Source of the DNA: an uncultured Bacteroidia bacterium
GTDB taxonomy: Bacteria; Bacteroidota; Bacteroidia; Bacteroidales; UBA932
Direction: 5' to 3'
Length of the DNA stretch: 35,320 nucleotides
NCBI GenBank assembly: GCA_902761655.1
Contig: CACWLD010000013.1
Coordinates: 10,743-46,062 of the forward strand
In this document: positions 1 to 8,909 of the stretch, piece after piece
How the letters are laid out: each line of letters begins with the position of its first letter
How positions within the stretch are numbered: the first letter of the stretch is position 1
Notes under the pieces: generated by a model
Seen by the model: the letters and a program-made list of their open reading frames with translations, nothing else
Told to the model about the DNA's origin: nothing
Database searches by the model: none
Made by a program: the position numbers and the translations under genes

Positions 1-325
1 GCTTGAGCGTCAGGTCTCCGGAGGCCCTGCTCCAGGTATCCTCAACGTCAAAGACTACGCCTGACACTTCAATCTGCGCAGCCGCTACGGTCGCATCCTT
101 TGTGCTGGAAAGCGACGAATAGGGGGCATAGAATTCAGTGGCCATCCCATCGTGCCATATCTGCACCTGGACGGGAGCAGACTGGCTCACAATGGCGCCT
201 GAAGGGGTGGAAAGCACTACTCCCCACTCACTATCTCCGCTCTTCTGGAAGATGTCTTCCGGAGCGTTCGATGAACACGAAATGGCAACCATTACAGTTG
301 CCATAAGAATGAAAAAACGATTCAT
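1..325 (-). CDS. putative lipoprotein, 3' part missing (cut by window edge)
   Basis: The frame is open from an ATG at 325-323 to the window edge, giving 108 residues and no stop, so the gene continues beyond position 1. The N-terminus begins MNRFFILMATVMVAISC, a short hydrophobic signal peptide with a lipobox ending at Cys17, so this is very probably a lipoprotein exported by Sec and lipidated by Lgt. The rest (EDIFQKSGDSEWGVVLSTP and onward) is rich in Ser, Val and Asp, looks beta-structured and extracellular, and matches no family I recognise. It starts 21 bp after the gpmI stop on the same strand, with no -7 box visible in that gap, so it may be read through from gpmI. A bacterial surface or periplasmic protein is as far as the sequence goes. 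Confidence 0.7.
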   Translation of the reverse strand, partial: MNRFFILMATVMVAISCSSNAPEDIFQKSGDSEWGVVLSTPSGAIVSQSAPVQVQIWHDGMATEFYAPYSSLSSTKDATVAAAQIEVSGVVFDVEDTWSRASGDLTLK

Positions 326-346
326 ATGTATTAATTAGTGGTGTGG

Positions 347-1867
347 CTAAATCAACGGCTCCGCCGTCATCAGCTCAGGCTGAGGGATTCCCATCAGCTT
401 GAGGATGGTAGGAGCCACGTTGCACAGTGCACCGTCCTTGACTTCCTTTACGGAAGGCTCGTTGATGACAATGAACTGCACCTCGTTGAGTGAGTGGGCG
501 GTGTTGGGGCTGCCGTCCTCGTTCACTGCATAGTCTGCGTTGCCGTGGTCAGCGGTAAGGAGCACTACATAGTCGTGGTTGATGGCTGCGGTAACAACGG
601 CCTCTACACATCCGTCAATGCATCCTACAGCGTTCTTGATGGCTTTGTATACGCCTGTGTGGCCCACCATATCGCCGTTGGCAAAGTTCAGGATGATCAT
701 GTCGTTCTTCTCCGTGCGGATAGCCTCTACAAGCTTGTCCGTAACCTCAATTGCGCTCATCTCCGGCTGGAGGTCATAGGTGGCAACCTTGGGGGAATTC
801 ACAAGGATACGGTCCTCGTTCTGGAACGGGGTCTCGCGGCCGCCGTTGAAGAAGAATGTCACGTGAGCGTATTTCTCGGTCTCAGCGATGCGGAGCTGGT
901 GCTTTCCGGCGGCTGCTACGGTCTCTCCAAGGGTCTGGACAACCTCTTCCTTGTCAAAGAGGATGTGGAGGCCGGTGAATGAAGCGTCGTAAGGAGTGAG
1001 GCAGCAGTAGTACAGAGGGATGGTGTGCATACCCTCGTCCGGCATATCGTTCTGGGTGAGGACGTTGGTGAGCTCGCGGGCGCGGTCATTACGGAAGTTG
1101 AAGAAGATGATGGCGTCGCCTTCCTCAATCTTTGCCTTGGGCTCTCCGTTGGCGCGGGTGATTACTATAGGCTTTACGAACTCGTCAGTTACGTCTGCGT
1201 CGTATGAAGCCTGGATACCTTCAGCTGCAGTGAAGAACTTGTCTCCCTTGCCGTCTACAAGCATATCGTATGCATCCTTGATGCGGTTCCACCTCTTGTC
1301 GCGGTCCATTGCATAGAAACGGCCGCATACTGTTGCAATCTCTCCGGTGGTCTCCGCCATCTTGCCCTCAAGTTCCTCAAGGAAGCCTTTTCCGCTGCGC
1401 GGATCCGTGTCGCGTCCGTCCATAAAGCAGTGTACGAACACCTTGTCAAGGCCCTGTCTCTTGGCCTCTGCAAGGAACTCATAGAGGTGCTCCAATGAAG
1501 AGTGAACGCCACCGTTTGAGGTAAGACCCATAAAATGGAGTTTCTTGCCGCTCATCTTTACATATTCGTAGGCGGCCTTGATCTCCTTGTTCTCCAGGAG
1601 GGCGTGCTTCCTGCAGGCCATATTTATCTTTACCAGGTCCTGGTAAACGACGCGTCCGGCGCCAAGGTTCATATGTCCCACCTCAGAGTTTCCCATCTGT
1701 CCGTCAGGAAGGCCTACATATTCTCCGCAGGCCTGCAGATGTGAGAACGGGTACTTTGCCCTGAGTGAATCAATGAATGGTGTTCCCTGTGTATATATAG
1801 CGTTGGAAGCATCTTTACGGCCTTCTCCCCAGCCGTCCAGGATCATAAGAAGAACTTTTCTGTTCAT
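347..1867 (-). CDS. gpmI: 2,3-bisphosphoglycerate-independent phosphoglycerate mutase
   Basis: Interconverts 3- and 2-phosphoglycerate in cytosolic glycolysis and gluconeogenesis using two Mn ions and a phosphoserine intermediate. The 506-residue length is normal for the family. Visible signatures are the N-terminal DGWG (11-14), the catalytic-serine segment [14 protein letters not shown] with Ser61, [11 protein letters not shown] in the phosphotransferase domain, and the C-terminal alkaline-phosphatase-superfamily metal motif TADHGNAD followed by TAHSLNEV. The ATG at 1867 gives the canonical [14 protein letters not shown] start. The gene is divergent from rnr, and a TAAATTTG -7 box at 1906-1913 (minus strand) lies about 38 nt upstream. 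The truncated lipoprotein gene follows 21 bp downstream. One of the three CATG sites in the window (698-701) lies here, in an Asp-Met codon pair. Confidence 0.97.
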   Translation of the reverse strand: MNRKVLLMILDGWGEGRKDASNAIYTQGTPFIDSLRAKYPFSHLQACGEYVGLPDGQMGNSEVGHMNLGAGRVVYQDLVKINMACRKHALLENKEIKAAYEYVKMSGKKLHFMGLTSNGGVHSSLEHLYEFLAEAKRQGLDKVFVHCFMDGRDTDPRSGKGFLEELEGKMAETTGEIATVCGRFYAMDRDKRWNRIKDAYDMLVDGKGDKFFTAAEGIQASYDADVTDEFVKPIVITRANGEPKAKIEEGDAIIFFNFRNDRARELTNVLTQNDMPDEGMHTIPLYYCCLTPYDASFTGLHILFDKEEVVQTLGETVAAAGKHQLRIAETEKYAHVTFFFNGGRETPFQNEDRILVNSPKVATYDLQPEMSAIEVTDKLVEAIRTEKNDMIILNFANGDMVGHTGVYKAIKNAVGCIDGCVEAVVTAAINHDYVVLLTADHGNADYAVNEDGSPNTAHSLNEVQFIVINEPSVKEVKDGALCNVAPTILKLMGIPQPELMTAEPLI

Positions 1868-1881
1868 ATCGTAATATTTGT

Positions 1882-1889
1882 TATATTTG
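1882..1889 (+). promoter_or_regulatory. -7 box for rnr
   Basis: TATATTTG matches the Bacteroidetes primary sigma -7 consensus TAnnTTTG and lies 30 nt before the rnr ATG. No clear TTG -33 element is seen at the usual spacing. Confidence 0.65.
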
Positions 1890-1905
1890 CTTTAATAAAA
1901 TTACG

Positions 1906-1913
1906 CAAATTTA
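1906..1913 (-). promoter_or_regulatory. -7 box for gpmI
   Basis: On the minus strand this reads TAAATTTG, matching TAnnTTTG, 38 nt before the gpmI ATG. It lies closer to rnr than the rnr box does, so the two divergent transcripts would overlap at their 5' ends inside the 52-bp gap. Confidence 0.6.
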
Positions 1914-1919
1914 CACAAT

Positions 1920-3905
1920 ATGAAACGAAAAAAGAATCCCTCCAAGTTGGGAAAATCCAGAAAACCAAGAAAATCATTCAGCGTACTGACGGGAAAGGTT
2001 CAGATGACCCGGGACGGATTCGTTTTTGTGATTGTCGACGGCCAGGATGACGACATCTTTGTCAAGGCTTCCAAGACCAGGCACGCCCTTCACGGAGACA
2101 TAGTGAAGGTTGCCGTGACCAAGGAAAAGTCTGACAGGCAGCGCCGTGAGGGAGAAATCGTGGAGATCGTGGAACACTCCAAGATACCTTTCGTGGGCAT
2201 CCTCCACGTTGCAGGATTCCAGGCCTGGGTGCTTATGCAGTCCCGCACAATGCCCTATGACATCCTCATAGACGCAGAAGAAGTAAAGGCCAAGGGCATC
2301 AAGAGCGGGATGAAGGTTGCCGCCGCCGTGGACGGCTGGGACCGCAAGGCAACTGCCCCGTTCGGCCACATAGTGGACGTACTGGGCAAGCCGGGGGACA
2401 ACGATACGGAAATGCACGCCATCCTCACGGAATTCGGCCTGCCGTACCGCTTTGAGCCTGACGTGGAGAAAGAAGCGGCTTCCATCAAGCCCGACATCAC
2501 CCCCGATGACATAAAGGGCCGCCGCGACTTCCGCGACACCTTCACCTTCACAATCGACCCTGCCGATGCCAAGGACTTTGACGACGCCCTCTCCTACAAG
2601 CCGCTGGGCAACGGCCTCATAGAGGTAGGCGTCCACATTGCGGACGTTTCATATTATGTAAAGCCCGATACCCTGATTGACAAGGAAGCCCAGGCGCGCG
2701 GCACTTCCGTCTACCTTGTAGACCGCACCGTGCCTATGCTCCCTGAAAAACTCAGCAACAACCTCTGCTCCCTGCGTCCCGGAGAGGACAAACTCACCTT
2801 CTCCGCCGTATTCGAGATGACGCCTAAGGGCAAGGTTGTGAACCGCTGGTTCGGCCGCACCATTATCTGTTCTGACCACCGCCTGGACTACGACCAGGCT
2901 CAGGTCATCATAGAAAAGGCGGCCTCCCCTTCCGAAGACTATAAGCCGGAAATGCTGGACACCGCCATCTCCACCCTCTGGGGCATTGCCAAGATCCTCA
3001 GGGAGAAGCGCTTCAAGCTTGGCGCCATCAGTTTTGAAAGGCCGGAGATGAAGGTGGAAGTGGATGCCAACGGAAAGCCACTACGCGTTTACCAGAAGAT
3101 CTCCAAGGAAGCCAACTGGCTCATAGAGGAGTTTATGCTTCTGGCAAACCGCTCCGTGGCGGAATTCGTAGCTGCCAAGGGCAAGACAATGGTCTACCGT
3201 ATCCACGCAGAGCCCAACGAGCAGAAGATAATGGACCTCAAGGCCTTCGCCAAGAACTTCGGCTACAAGATGGGAGACATCTCCAACCCCAAGGCCGTGG
3301 CCGGTTCCCTGAACGAACTCCTTGACAAGGCAAAGGGAACGCCGGAGCACGACGCCCTTGAACTGCTCTCCCTCAGGGCAATGTCAAAGGCCATATACAG
3401 CACCGAGAACATTGGCCACTACGGCCTCGCATTCCCCTGCTACACCCATTTCACGTCGCCTATCCGCCGCTACCCTGACACAATGGTGCACCGCCTCCTT
3501 GGCCTTTATCTGGACGATGCCAAGAACCAGAACCAGGAGTACTACGAGAAGCAGTGCAAGCACGCTTCGGAACGCGAAGCCCTTGCCGCCGATGCGGAAA
3601 GGGCCAGCGTCAAGTATAAGCTGGTTGAGTTTATGATGGACAAGATTGGCCAGGAATTCGACGGAACCGTATCCGGAATAACGGAGTGGGGAATGTACGT
3701 GGAAATAGCCCCCACCAAGATAGAGGGTATGGTTCCCCTCCGCGAAATCCGTTCGGACTTCTTTGAATTCGACGAGAAGCGTTACCGCCTTGTGGGAAAG
3801 AGAACGCACAAGGTGTTCCTTTTGGGAGACCCTGTGCGTATTCGTGTAAAAGACGCAAACCTGGAGCAGAAGCTCCTGGATTACGAACTTGTAGAGGAAG
3901 TCTAA
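1920..3905 (+). CDS. rnr: ribonuclease R (RNB/S1 3'-5' exoribonuclease)
   Basis: Processive 3'-5' exoribonuclease of the RNase II/R family, which degrades structured RNA and helps clear tmRNA-tagged messages; smpB lies elsewhere in this window. The order of domains is a basic N-terminal tail (MKRKKNPSKLGKSRKPRKS), two cold-shock-like OB folds (about 20-180), the RNB domain with the metal-binding DPADAKDFDDA segment at residues 213-223, and a C-terminal S1 domain (about 577-655, FDGTVSGITEWGMYVEI). At 661 residues it is somewhat short for the family because the N-terminal helix-turn-helix and the lysine-rich C-tail are reduced. The ATG at 1920 lies 30 nt after a TATATTTG box. The stop codon interlocks with that of the convergent peptidase gene (3902-3905). 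Confidence 0.95.
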   Translation: MKRKKNPSKLGKSRKPRKSFSVLTGKVQMTRDGFVFVIVDGQDDDIFVKASKTRHALHGDIVKVAVTKEKSDRQRREGEIVEIVEHSKIPFVGILHVAGFQAWVLMQSRTMPYDILIDAEEVKAKGIKSGMKVAAAVDGWDRKATAPFGHIVDVLGKPGDNDTEMHAILTEFGLPYRFEPDVEKEAASIKPDITPDDIKGRRDFRDTFTFTIDPADAKDFDDALSYKPLGNGLIEVGVHIADVSYYVKPDTLIDKEAQARGTSVYLVDRTVPMLPEKLSNNLCSLRPGEDKLTFSAVFEMTPKGKVVNRWFGRTIICSDHRLDYDQAQVIIEKAASPSEDYKPEMLDTAISTLWGIAKILREKRFKLGAISFERPEMKVEVDANGKPLRVYQKISKEANWLIEEFMLLANRSVAEFVAAKGKTMVYRIHAEPNEQKIMDLKAFAKNFGYKMGDISNPKAVAGSLNELLDKAKGTPEHDALELLSLRAMSKAIYSTENIGHYGLAFPCYTHFTSPIRRYPDTMVHRLLGLYLDDAKNQNQEYYEKQCKHASEREALAADAERASVKYKLVEFMMDKIGQEFDGTVSGITEWGMYVEIAPTKIEGMVPLREIRSDFFEFDEKRYRLVGKRTHKVFLLGDPVRIRVKDANLEQKLLDYELVEEV

Positions 3906-5890
3906 AGCAGGCCCCTTCCGCGGAGGAACGGCTCTGACTGTGGCTCCCTGCCGCGGAACTGCTTGAACAGGGTCATAGCCTCTTCTGAACCGCCTTTCTC
4001 AAGGAAGGTTTCCTTGAACTTTTTGGCCAGTTCCTTGTCCCATACTCCGTTGGGGGATTCCTCAAAGGCCGCGAAAGCGTCCTTGTCAATGACCTCTGCC
4101 CAGAGATAGCCATAGTATCCTGCGCTGTAGCCACCGCCAAAGATGTGGTTGAAGTAAGATGTGCGGTAGCGCGGGATAATCTCGTCTATCAGGCCCATCT
4201 CCTTGCAGACCTTTGCCTCGAATTCATCTATGTCAATACCTTCTACGCTGCTCAGTTCGTGCCATTTCATATCCAGGATGGAAGCGGCGCAGAGCTCGGT
4301 TGTGGTAAAGCCCTGGTTGAACTTGGAAGAGTTGATGATCTTCTGGACAAGCTCCTGGGGGATGACCTCTCCTGTCTGGTAGTGCTTTGCGTACTGGGCG
4401 AGCAGTTCGGGCTGGAAAGCCCAGTTCTCGTTGAACTGGGAGAATGTCTCCACAAAGTCACGGGTTACGCTGGTGCCGCTTACGGAAGGATAGTGGCACT
4501 TGGTAAGGAGTCCGTGAAGTGCGTGGCCGAACTCGTGGAATGCGGTCTCAACCTCGTCTACGGTGAGCAATGCAACGCCGTTCTCGTCAGGAGAAGTGAA
4601 GTTTGCAACATTGCAGATGATGGGACGCACCTCGTTGCCGTTAGCATCGAAGTACTGGTCGCGGAAATTGTTCATCCACGCGCCGCCTCTCTTGCTGGAA
4701 CGGGGGAAATAGTCGCTGGAGAATATTCCAAGCAGGTTTCCGTTCTCATCGGTCACTTTGTAGACAATTACCTCAGGATTGTATTTAGGAACGTCTGGAA
4801 GTTCTTCTACATTTACTCCATAGAGGGTCTTTGCGGCCAGGAAGACACCCTTGCGCACGTTGTTGACCTCGAAGTAAGGCTTGGTCATCTCCTCGTCCAG
4901 GGCGTATTTCTGCTGGCGGACTTTCTCTGAATAGTACCACCAGTCCCAAGGCTCGATCTTGAAACCGGCGATCTTCTCCATATCGGCAACTTCTTCCTTT
5001 GCCCTGATTACGGCCGCCTTCATTATTCCGTCAAGGAACTCGTCAACGGTCTGGTGGTCGTGGGCCATCTTGTTGGCCAGGAGGAAGTCTGCGGAGTTGT
5101 CATATCCCATAAGCTTGGCCTTGCGGGTGCGGAGGTCCATAAGCTTGAGGAAGAGTTCGCGGTTGTCATACTCGTTGCCGTTGTGTCCCCTTGAAGAGTA
5201 AGCCTTGAACATACGCTCGCGAAGGGCCCTGTCTTCAGTGGTTGTCATAGCGGTGGGGTATGCGGATACCGAGATGCCAAACTCCTCCTTGAAGGCATTG
5301 TTCTCTGCCAACAGGTTGGTACTCAGCTTGTTGCTTACGGTTGACATCTCCGTATTTATCTTGCGGAGTTCCTCCTGGTCTGCATCGCTGAGGCCGATGC
5401 CGTTGCGCTCGAAAGCCTCGTAGAGTTTCTTGAGAACCATCTGCTGCTCACGGGTGAGGCCGCTCTGGTCTGCGTTGTAGATGGCCGCAACCCTCTCATA
5501 GAGCTTCTTGTTCATATAGATGTTGTCGCTGTGCTGGGACTGAAGCGGAGTCGCCTCCTCTATCAATGCCTCCATCTCCGGAGAGTTTTCAGTCTCCGAC
5601 AGATTGTACAGCACACCAGTAACCTTTGAGAGCAAGTTGCCGGAAAGCTCCAGCGCCGCTACGGTATTCTCAAAGGTTGGAGCCGCAGGGTTGTCCACAA
5701 TGGCCTTGATCTCGGCCTCCTGCTCTGCTATTCCGGCCTTGATCGCCGGCATATAGTGTTCTATCTTTATCTTGTCAAACGGGGGTATCCCGTAAGGGGT
5801 GTCCCACTCCTGCATAAAAGGATTCTGCTCCTTTGGGGCGCAGGAAGCCAATGCTAATGCTGCTGCCACGATAATTAATGCTTTTTTCAT
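3902..5890 (-). CDS. M3 family metallopeptidase lipoprotein (Dcp/oligopeptidase type)
   Basis: Zinc peptidase of family M3 (dipeptidyl carboxypeptidase or oligopeptidase A type) that trims short peptides. The zinc motif HEFGH is at residues 452-456 within ETAFHEFGHALHGLL, and the C-terminal FNHIFGGGYSAGYYGYLWAEV segment is the typical substrate-binding Tyr/Gly loop. The N-terminus MKKALIIVAAALALASC is a lipoprotein signal peptide, so this copy is exported and membrane-anchored, unlike cytosolic E. coli Dcp. The length of 662 residues is normal. Its ATG overlaps the stop of the upstream EEP-fold gene (ATGA, 5887-5890), so the two are translationally coupled. That places a peptidase at the end of a nuclease operon. 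It converges on rnr with a 4-bp stop-stop overlap. Confidence 0.93.
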   Translation of the reverse strand: MKKALIIVAAALALASCAPKEQNPFMQEWDTPYGIPPFDKIKIEHYMPAIKAGIAEQEAEIKAIVDNPAAPTFENTVAALELSGNLLSKVTGVLYNLSETENSPEMEALIEEATPLQSQHSDNIYMNKKLYERVAAIYNADQSGLTREQQMVLKKLYEAFERNGIGLSDADQEELRKINTEMSTVSNKLSTNLLAENNAFKEEFGISVSAYPTAMTTTEDRALRERMFKAYSSRGHNGNEYDNRELFLKLMDLRTRKAKLMGYDNSADFLLANKMAHDHQTVDEFLDGIMKAAVIRAKEEVADMEKIAGFKIEPWDWWYYSEKVRQQKYALDEEMTKPYFEVNNVRKGVFLAAKTLYGVNVEELPDVPKYNPEVIVYKVTDENGNLLGIFSSDYFPRSSKRGGAWMNNFRDQYFDANGNEVRPIICNVANFTSPDENGVALLTVDEVETAFHEFGHALHGLLTKCHYPSVSGTSVTRDFVETFSQFNENWAFQPELLAQYAKHYQTGEVIPQELVQKIINSSKFNQGFTTTELCAASILDMKWHELSSVEGIDIDEFEAKVCKEMGLIDEIIPRYRTSYFNHIFGGGYSAGYYGYLWAEVIDKDAFAAFEESPNGVWDKELAKKFKETFLEKGGSEEAMTLFKQFRGREPQSEPFLRGRGLL

Positions 5891-6996
5891 CTTGAAACTA
5901 TGATAAATGTTGGATAATGGTCACTGTAACCGTTTATGAATTCCCCGCCGGAGAATGTCCTGTATGGGGTGCCCGCATATCGGCCGTCCTGCTGGGTGAG
6001 GAAGTCTGCGTTGAAGACTTTTCCATAGTATTTCCCGGCCTCTATCTTTTGGATCTTCAGGCCTCCCTTGGGGGCGTTTGCAAGGGCGTTGTTCACCAGT
6101 ATCTGGTCGAATATCTGCCACTGGCCGCGGTACTCCATTGAGCCGTATCCGGCCTTGAGCATTAACAGGAAGGGATTGAAGAAATCATCGTCGTCAACGT
6201 CTTCGAGTTCTTCCTTTCCATTGAGGAAGTCTGTCATACTCTCGTCAGTGGGGTCGTCGTTCATATCGCCCATAACGGCTATCTTGATGCCGGGATACTT
6301 CTTCTGGAGGGCCATTGCGTCGTTGTAGATGATCTCCGCTCCCCTGTTGCGCAGGTCCGCGGGCTTGTCGTTCACGCGGGACGGAAGGTGCGCCACGTAC
6401 ACGGCGAAGGGCTCGCCCTGAAGCTGACCGCGTACCATAAGCACGTCGCGGGTGCTGAATGACCTCTGCTCCTCGCGGGTCATATAGAAGTTTATCCTGG
6501 AATTCTTGAAGTCATAAGGGATTGACTTGACTTCCTGTACCTGGAAGACGTCCGGCCTGTAGATGAGGCCAACGTCAATGCCGCGGCCGTCGCCGCCCTC
6601 CTCCAGGATACATTTGTATCCGGAGTCCTGCAGCTCCGGCTGCTTCAGCAGGTCTGTCAGGGCTCCAATGTTCTCAACCTCCGCAACGCCCAGGATAGCG
6701 TGGTACTGGCCGTTGTATTCCGCAATAGCCTTGATTGCCGAGGCCATATTGTGAAGTTTCTTCTGATACTTGTCTTCCGTCCACTGGTTCTCCCCGTCAG
6801 GCAGGAAGGCGGCGTCGTTTATGCGCGGGTCATCCTGGGTGTCAAAGAGGTTCTCCAGGTTGTAGAAACCAATGACAAGGCTTCCGTCAGGGTAGGACGG
6901 CTTGGTCTGCCCAAAGCTCCTGATGGCAAAAAGGATCAGGTAACCCAGCACACAGACTATGATAAGGGAAAGAAGGCTTTTAAGAATTCTTTTCAT
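5887..6996 (-). CDS. membrane-anchored endonuclease/exonuclease/phosphatase (EEP) fold hydrolase
   Basis: Metal-dependent phosphodiesterase or phosphatase of the DNase I-like EEP superfamily, 369 residues. An N-terminal hydrophobic helix (about 6-27) without a clear lipobox anchors or exports it. Catalytic-site motifs are in family order: FYNLENLFD (Asn46, Glu48), GVAEVEN (Glu106/Glu108), VAHLPSR (His203), GDMNDDP (Asp244, Asn246) and YSDHYP (Asp359-His360). All residues expected for an active enzyme appear to be present. The substrate cannot be read from sequence; DNA, RNA, nucleotides and phospholipid headgroups are all possible in this fold. It starts 10 nt after the stop of the DRGH nuclease gene and overlaps the M3 peptidase start by 4 nt. 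This context makes nucleic-acid breakdown products the most plausible substrates (inference). Confidence 0.88.
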   Translation of the reverse strand: MKRILKSLLSLIIVCVLGYLILFAIRSFGQTKPSYPDGSLVIGFYNLENLFDTQDDPRINDAAFLPDGENQWTEDKYQKKLHNMASAIKAIAEYNGQYHAILGVAEVENIGALTDLLKQPELQDSGYKCILEEGGDGRGIDVGLIYRPDVFQVQEVKSIPYDFKNSRINFYMTREEQRSFSTRDVLMVRGQLQGEPFAVYVAHLPSRVNDKPADLRNRGAEIIYNDAMALQKKYPGIKIAVMGDMNDDPTDESMTDFLNGKEELEDVDDDDFFNPFLLMLKAGYGSMEYRGQWQIFDQILVNNALANAPKGGLKIQKIEAGKYYGKVFNADFLTQQDGRYAGTPYRTFSGGEFINGYSDHYPTFIIVSR

Positions 6997-7006
6997 ATAT
7001 GCTGTC

Positions 7007-8803
7007 TCACTGTTTCAAATTGTTCCACCACCAGCTGTCCGTTGCAGGGTCCTTTGCCTCCACAGCGCTTTCTACTGCATCCGGAAGGTTGTGGAAGAAA
7101 TCTTCTCCGGTCAGTTCCTCAAGCTGGTCTATTGAAACCGCAATGCTCTGGTCAACCTTCTTCTGGGTGTACTCACGGTGCTCCAGCCAGAATCCTATCG
7201 CATTATAGTTGCCCTGATAAACCCTCAGGAGGGCCTTGTAGTAATGGTTTGGCACCGTCACTGACTTTCCTTCATTGTCCTTGACGGTTGTGACGCTGTC
7301 GTCAACCACGCATCCGGTAACCACATAGAGGGTGTCGGTGTCGTAATTCTTTGGCCAGGACCAGTCACGGACCCTTTGCTCGAGGTCTGCCCATAGCTGG
7401 CCGTTGAGGGCGTTGAGCTGAGGGGTCATATTGGTCCAGTAGAAGGTCTTGACGTTGGACTCGTAGCACAGGCGGTCCGCAGACGGAATCTGATGGCCGC
7501 GGTCGTAGGATTTGCCGTCGGAAGAAGAGTATGTGTTGTTCAGGACGGGCTGCTCACTGCTCTTGAGAAGCGGGTCAAGACCCCATTTGTCAGTCCTGGT
7601 GCCGTATCCCCAAGCCTTTCGGTAAAGAGGATATGCAACCCAGCGGGCTACGAGATGGTGGCGGTCCCAGTACATTGAGTAGTTCCTGACTTCATTGCTG
7701 CCTATGAACATTGTGTGGTGCAGGAACTGATGCTCATCACCTTCAGATGTGGCAGGGAGTTCAAGCCAAGGCTCGGAGGTGCTGTTGGCCTTATAATCGG
7801 CATATACCCTTTGAGGGGTTGGGTGCGGGATATGGGACTCATAATATGCAGGCTGGTCGTTTCCGCCGGCCTGTGGCTCTCCGTGATACTCTGAGCGCTG
7901 GGTTATGAAGGAAAGTTCGTCACCTTCCTTGAGGCCAAGCTGGGCAAAGGTCTGGTCGTTTTCGCCTTCGCTGTACTCTTTGGTCATTCCATAGACAAAC
8001 ACTTCCCCGGTCTCGTCCTTTATGTAGAAGTTTCCATACGCCTTGGCCGTATTGTCACATATCTGGGTGATTATTCCTGTAAGCCTGAACCAGTCTCCCG
8101 TACCGGTGGACTTCTCTTTGAACTGGGCTATGGTGATGGTTTCTGCCTGTATTGTAGCATCCTGGTTTATATTCACCACGGCGGTCTTGCCGCCCATTGT
8201 GAAAGTGAATTTTCCGGAACGCTCGTCGTCATCTTCGTTGGGATCTACCGTTACGGTAACAGACTGGGAATTGGCAGAGCCTTGACCGGAAGCGGGGCTG
8301 AGCTTGATCCAGGCAGACCCGGTGGATACGGTCCAGTCTTCAGTGGCCTTGAAAGTCAGGGTCTTGGTTTCGCCTTTGGCGGGGAACGACATAGATGTGG
8401 CCGACGGCTTCAGCTCCCCTTGAGAAACGTAGGCCTCCTGTGAAACTGTAAGTTTAGTTGTCACTGTGTTGCTGCCTTTCCCGGTAAAGGTAACCGTTGC
8501 GTTGCGTGCTTCGCCCTTGTTTGCCTGGACTGTCACTTTCACCACGGCACCACTTCTGGAAACGCCTCCGCCGGTGATGTTGACACTGGCCCAGTCAGCG
8601 TCGGACTGGGCGGTCCAGTTGCAGTTGGTGGTCACGGTAACCTCTTTGCTTTCCGCTCCGCTGGAAAAAGACAGGCTTGCCGGGGACACCGCAACGGACG
8701 CTGCCTCCTGCTGCTGGCCTGATCCGTTGTTCTCCGGCTCGCTGCAGGAAACAAGCATAGACACGGCCGCCATCACGGCTATTGTAAATTGTCTGAGTTT
8801 CAT
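7007..8803 (-). CDS. secreted DNA/RNA non-specific endonuclease lipoprotein with BACON and OB-fold domains
   Basis: Surface or periplasmic nuclease of the NUC (Serratia nuclease-like, beta-beta-alpha metal) family, 598 residues. The ATG at 8803 is chosen over an in-frame TTG at 8830 because that TTG lies inside the -7 box. Order of domains: lipoprotein signal with Cys20 (MLVSC); two BACON beta-sandwich domains (about 36-123 and 130-215); an OB-fold-like domain (about 222-320, WFRLTGIITQICDNTAKAYGNFYIKD) like those in secreted nucleases of the YhcR type; and the NUC domain (about 350-598). The catalytic DRGH is at 434-437 with general base His437. The Mg-ligand Asn467 in NMTPQLNALN sits exactly 30 residues later, as in Serratia nuclease. 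It leads an operon with the EEP hydrolase and the M3 peptidase. Active-site residues are intact. Confidence 0.92.
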   Translation of the reverse strand: MKLRQFTIAVMAAVSMLVSCSEPENNGSGQQQEAASVAVSPASLSFSSGAESKEVTVTTNCNWTAQSDADWASVNITGGGVSRSGAVVKVTVQANKGEARNATVTFTGKGSNTVTTKLTVSQEAYVSQGELKPSATSMSFPAKGETKTLTFKATEDWTVSTGSAWIKLSPASGQGSANSQSVTVTVDPNEDDDERSGKFTFTMGGKTAVVNINQDATIQAETITIAQFKEKSTGTGDWFRLTGIITQICDNTAKAYGNFYIKDETGEVFVYGMTKEYSEGENDQTFAQLGLKEGDELSFITQRSEYHGEPQAGGNDQPAYYESHIPHPTPQRVYADYKANSTSEPWLELPATSEGDEHQFLHHTMFIGSNEVRNYSMYWDRHHLVARWVAYPLYRKAWGYGTRTDKWGLDPLLKSSEQPVLNNTYSSSDGKSYDRGHQIPSADRLCYESNVKTFYWTNMTPQLNALNGQLWADLEQRVRDWSWPKNYDTDTLYVVTGCVVDDSVTTVKDNEGKSVTVPNHYYKALLRVYQGNYNAIGFWLEHREYTQKKVDQSIAVSIDQLEELTGEDFFHNLPDAVESAVEAKDPATDSWWWNNLKQ

Positions 8804-8827
8804 ATAGGATAAGTATATTGTATCCCT

Positions 8828-8835
8828 CAAATATA
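8828..8835 (-). promoter_or_regulatory. -7 box for the nuclease operon
   Basis: Minus strand TATATTTG, 24 nt before the ATG at 8803 and just downstream of the terminator of the preceding operon. It overlaps the TTG that would otherwise extend the nuclease reading frame, which helps fix the start. Confidence 0.65.
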
Positions 8836-8854
8836 GATAAATATGCTTAAAAAT

Positions 8855-8888
8855 AAAAGGCGCAAAGCATCTACACCCTGCGCCTTTT
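8855..8888 (-). terminator. rho-independent terminator of the receptor/lipoprotein operon
   Basis: Perfect 10-bp stem: 8855-8864 pairs with 8879-8888, with a 14-nt loop. On the minus strand the second arm ends in TTTT followed by ATTTTTAA. It starts 21 nt after the TAA of the lipoprotein gene (8910) and separates that operon from the nuclease operon. The A-rich other side could make it partly bidirectional, but no plus-strand gene ends here. Confidence 0.85.
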
Positions 8889-8909
8889 GATTATTACAGA
8901 TTAACTTTT

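Noticed and set aside
494-982. 162-codon open frame on the plus strand inside gpmI
   Set aside because: Antisense shadow of a strongly supported gene; composition mirrors gpmI codon bias and no promoter or recognisable protein is seen.
8804-8830. TTG start at 8830 for the nuclease gene
   Set aside because: The codon overlaps the TATATTTG promoter box, and the ATG at 8803 gives a clean lipoprotein signal peptide.
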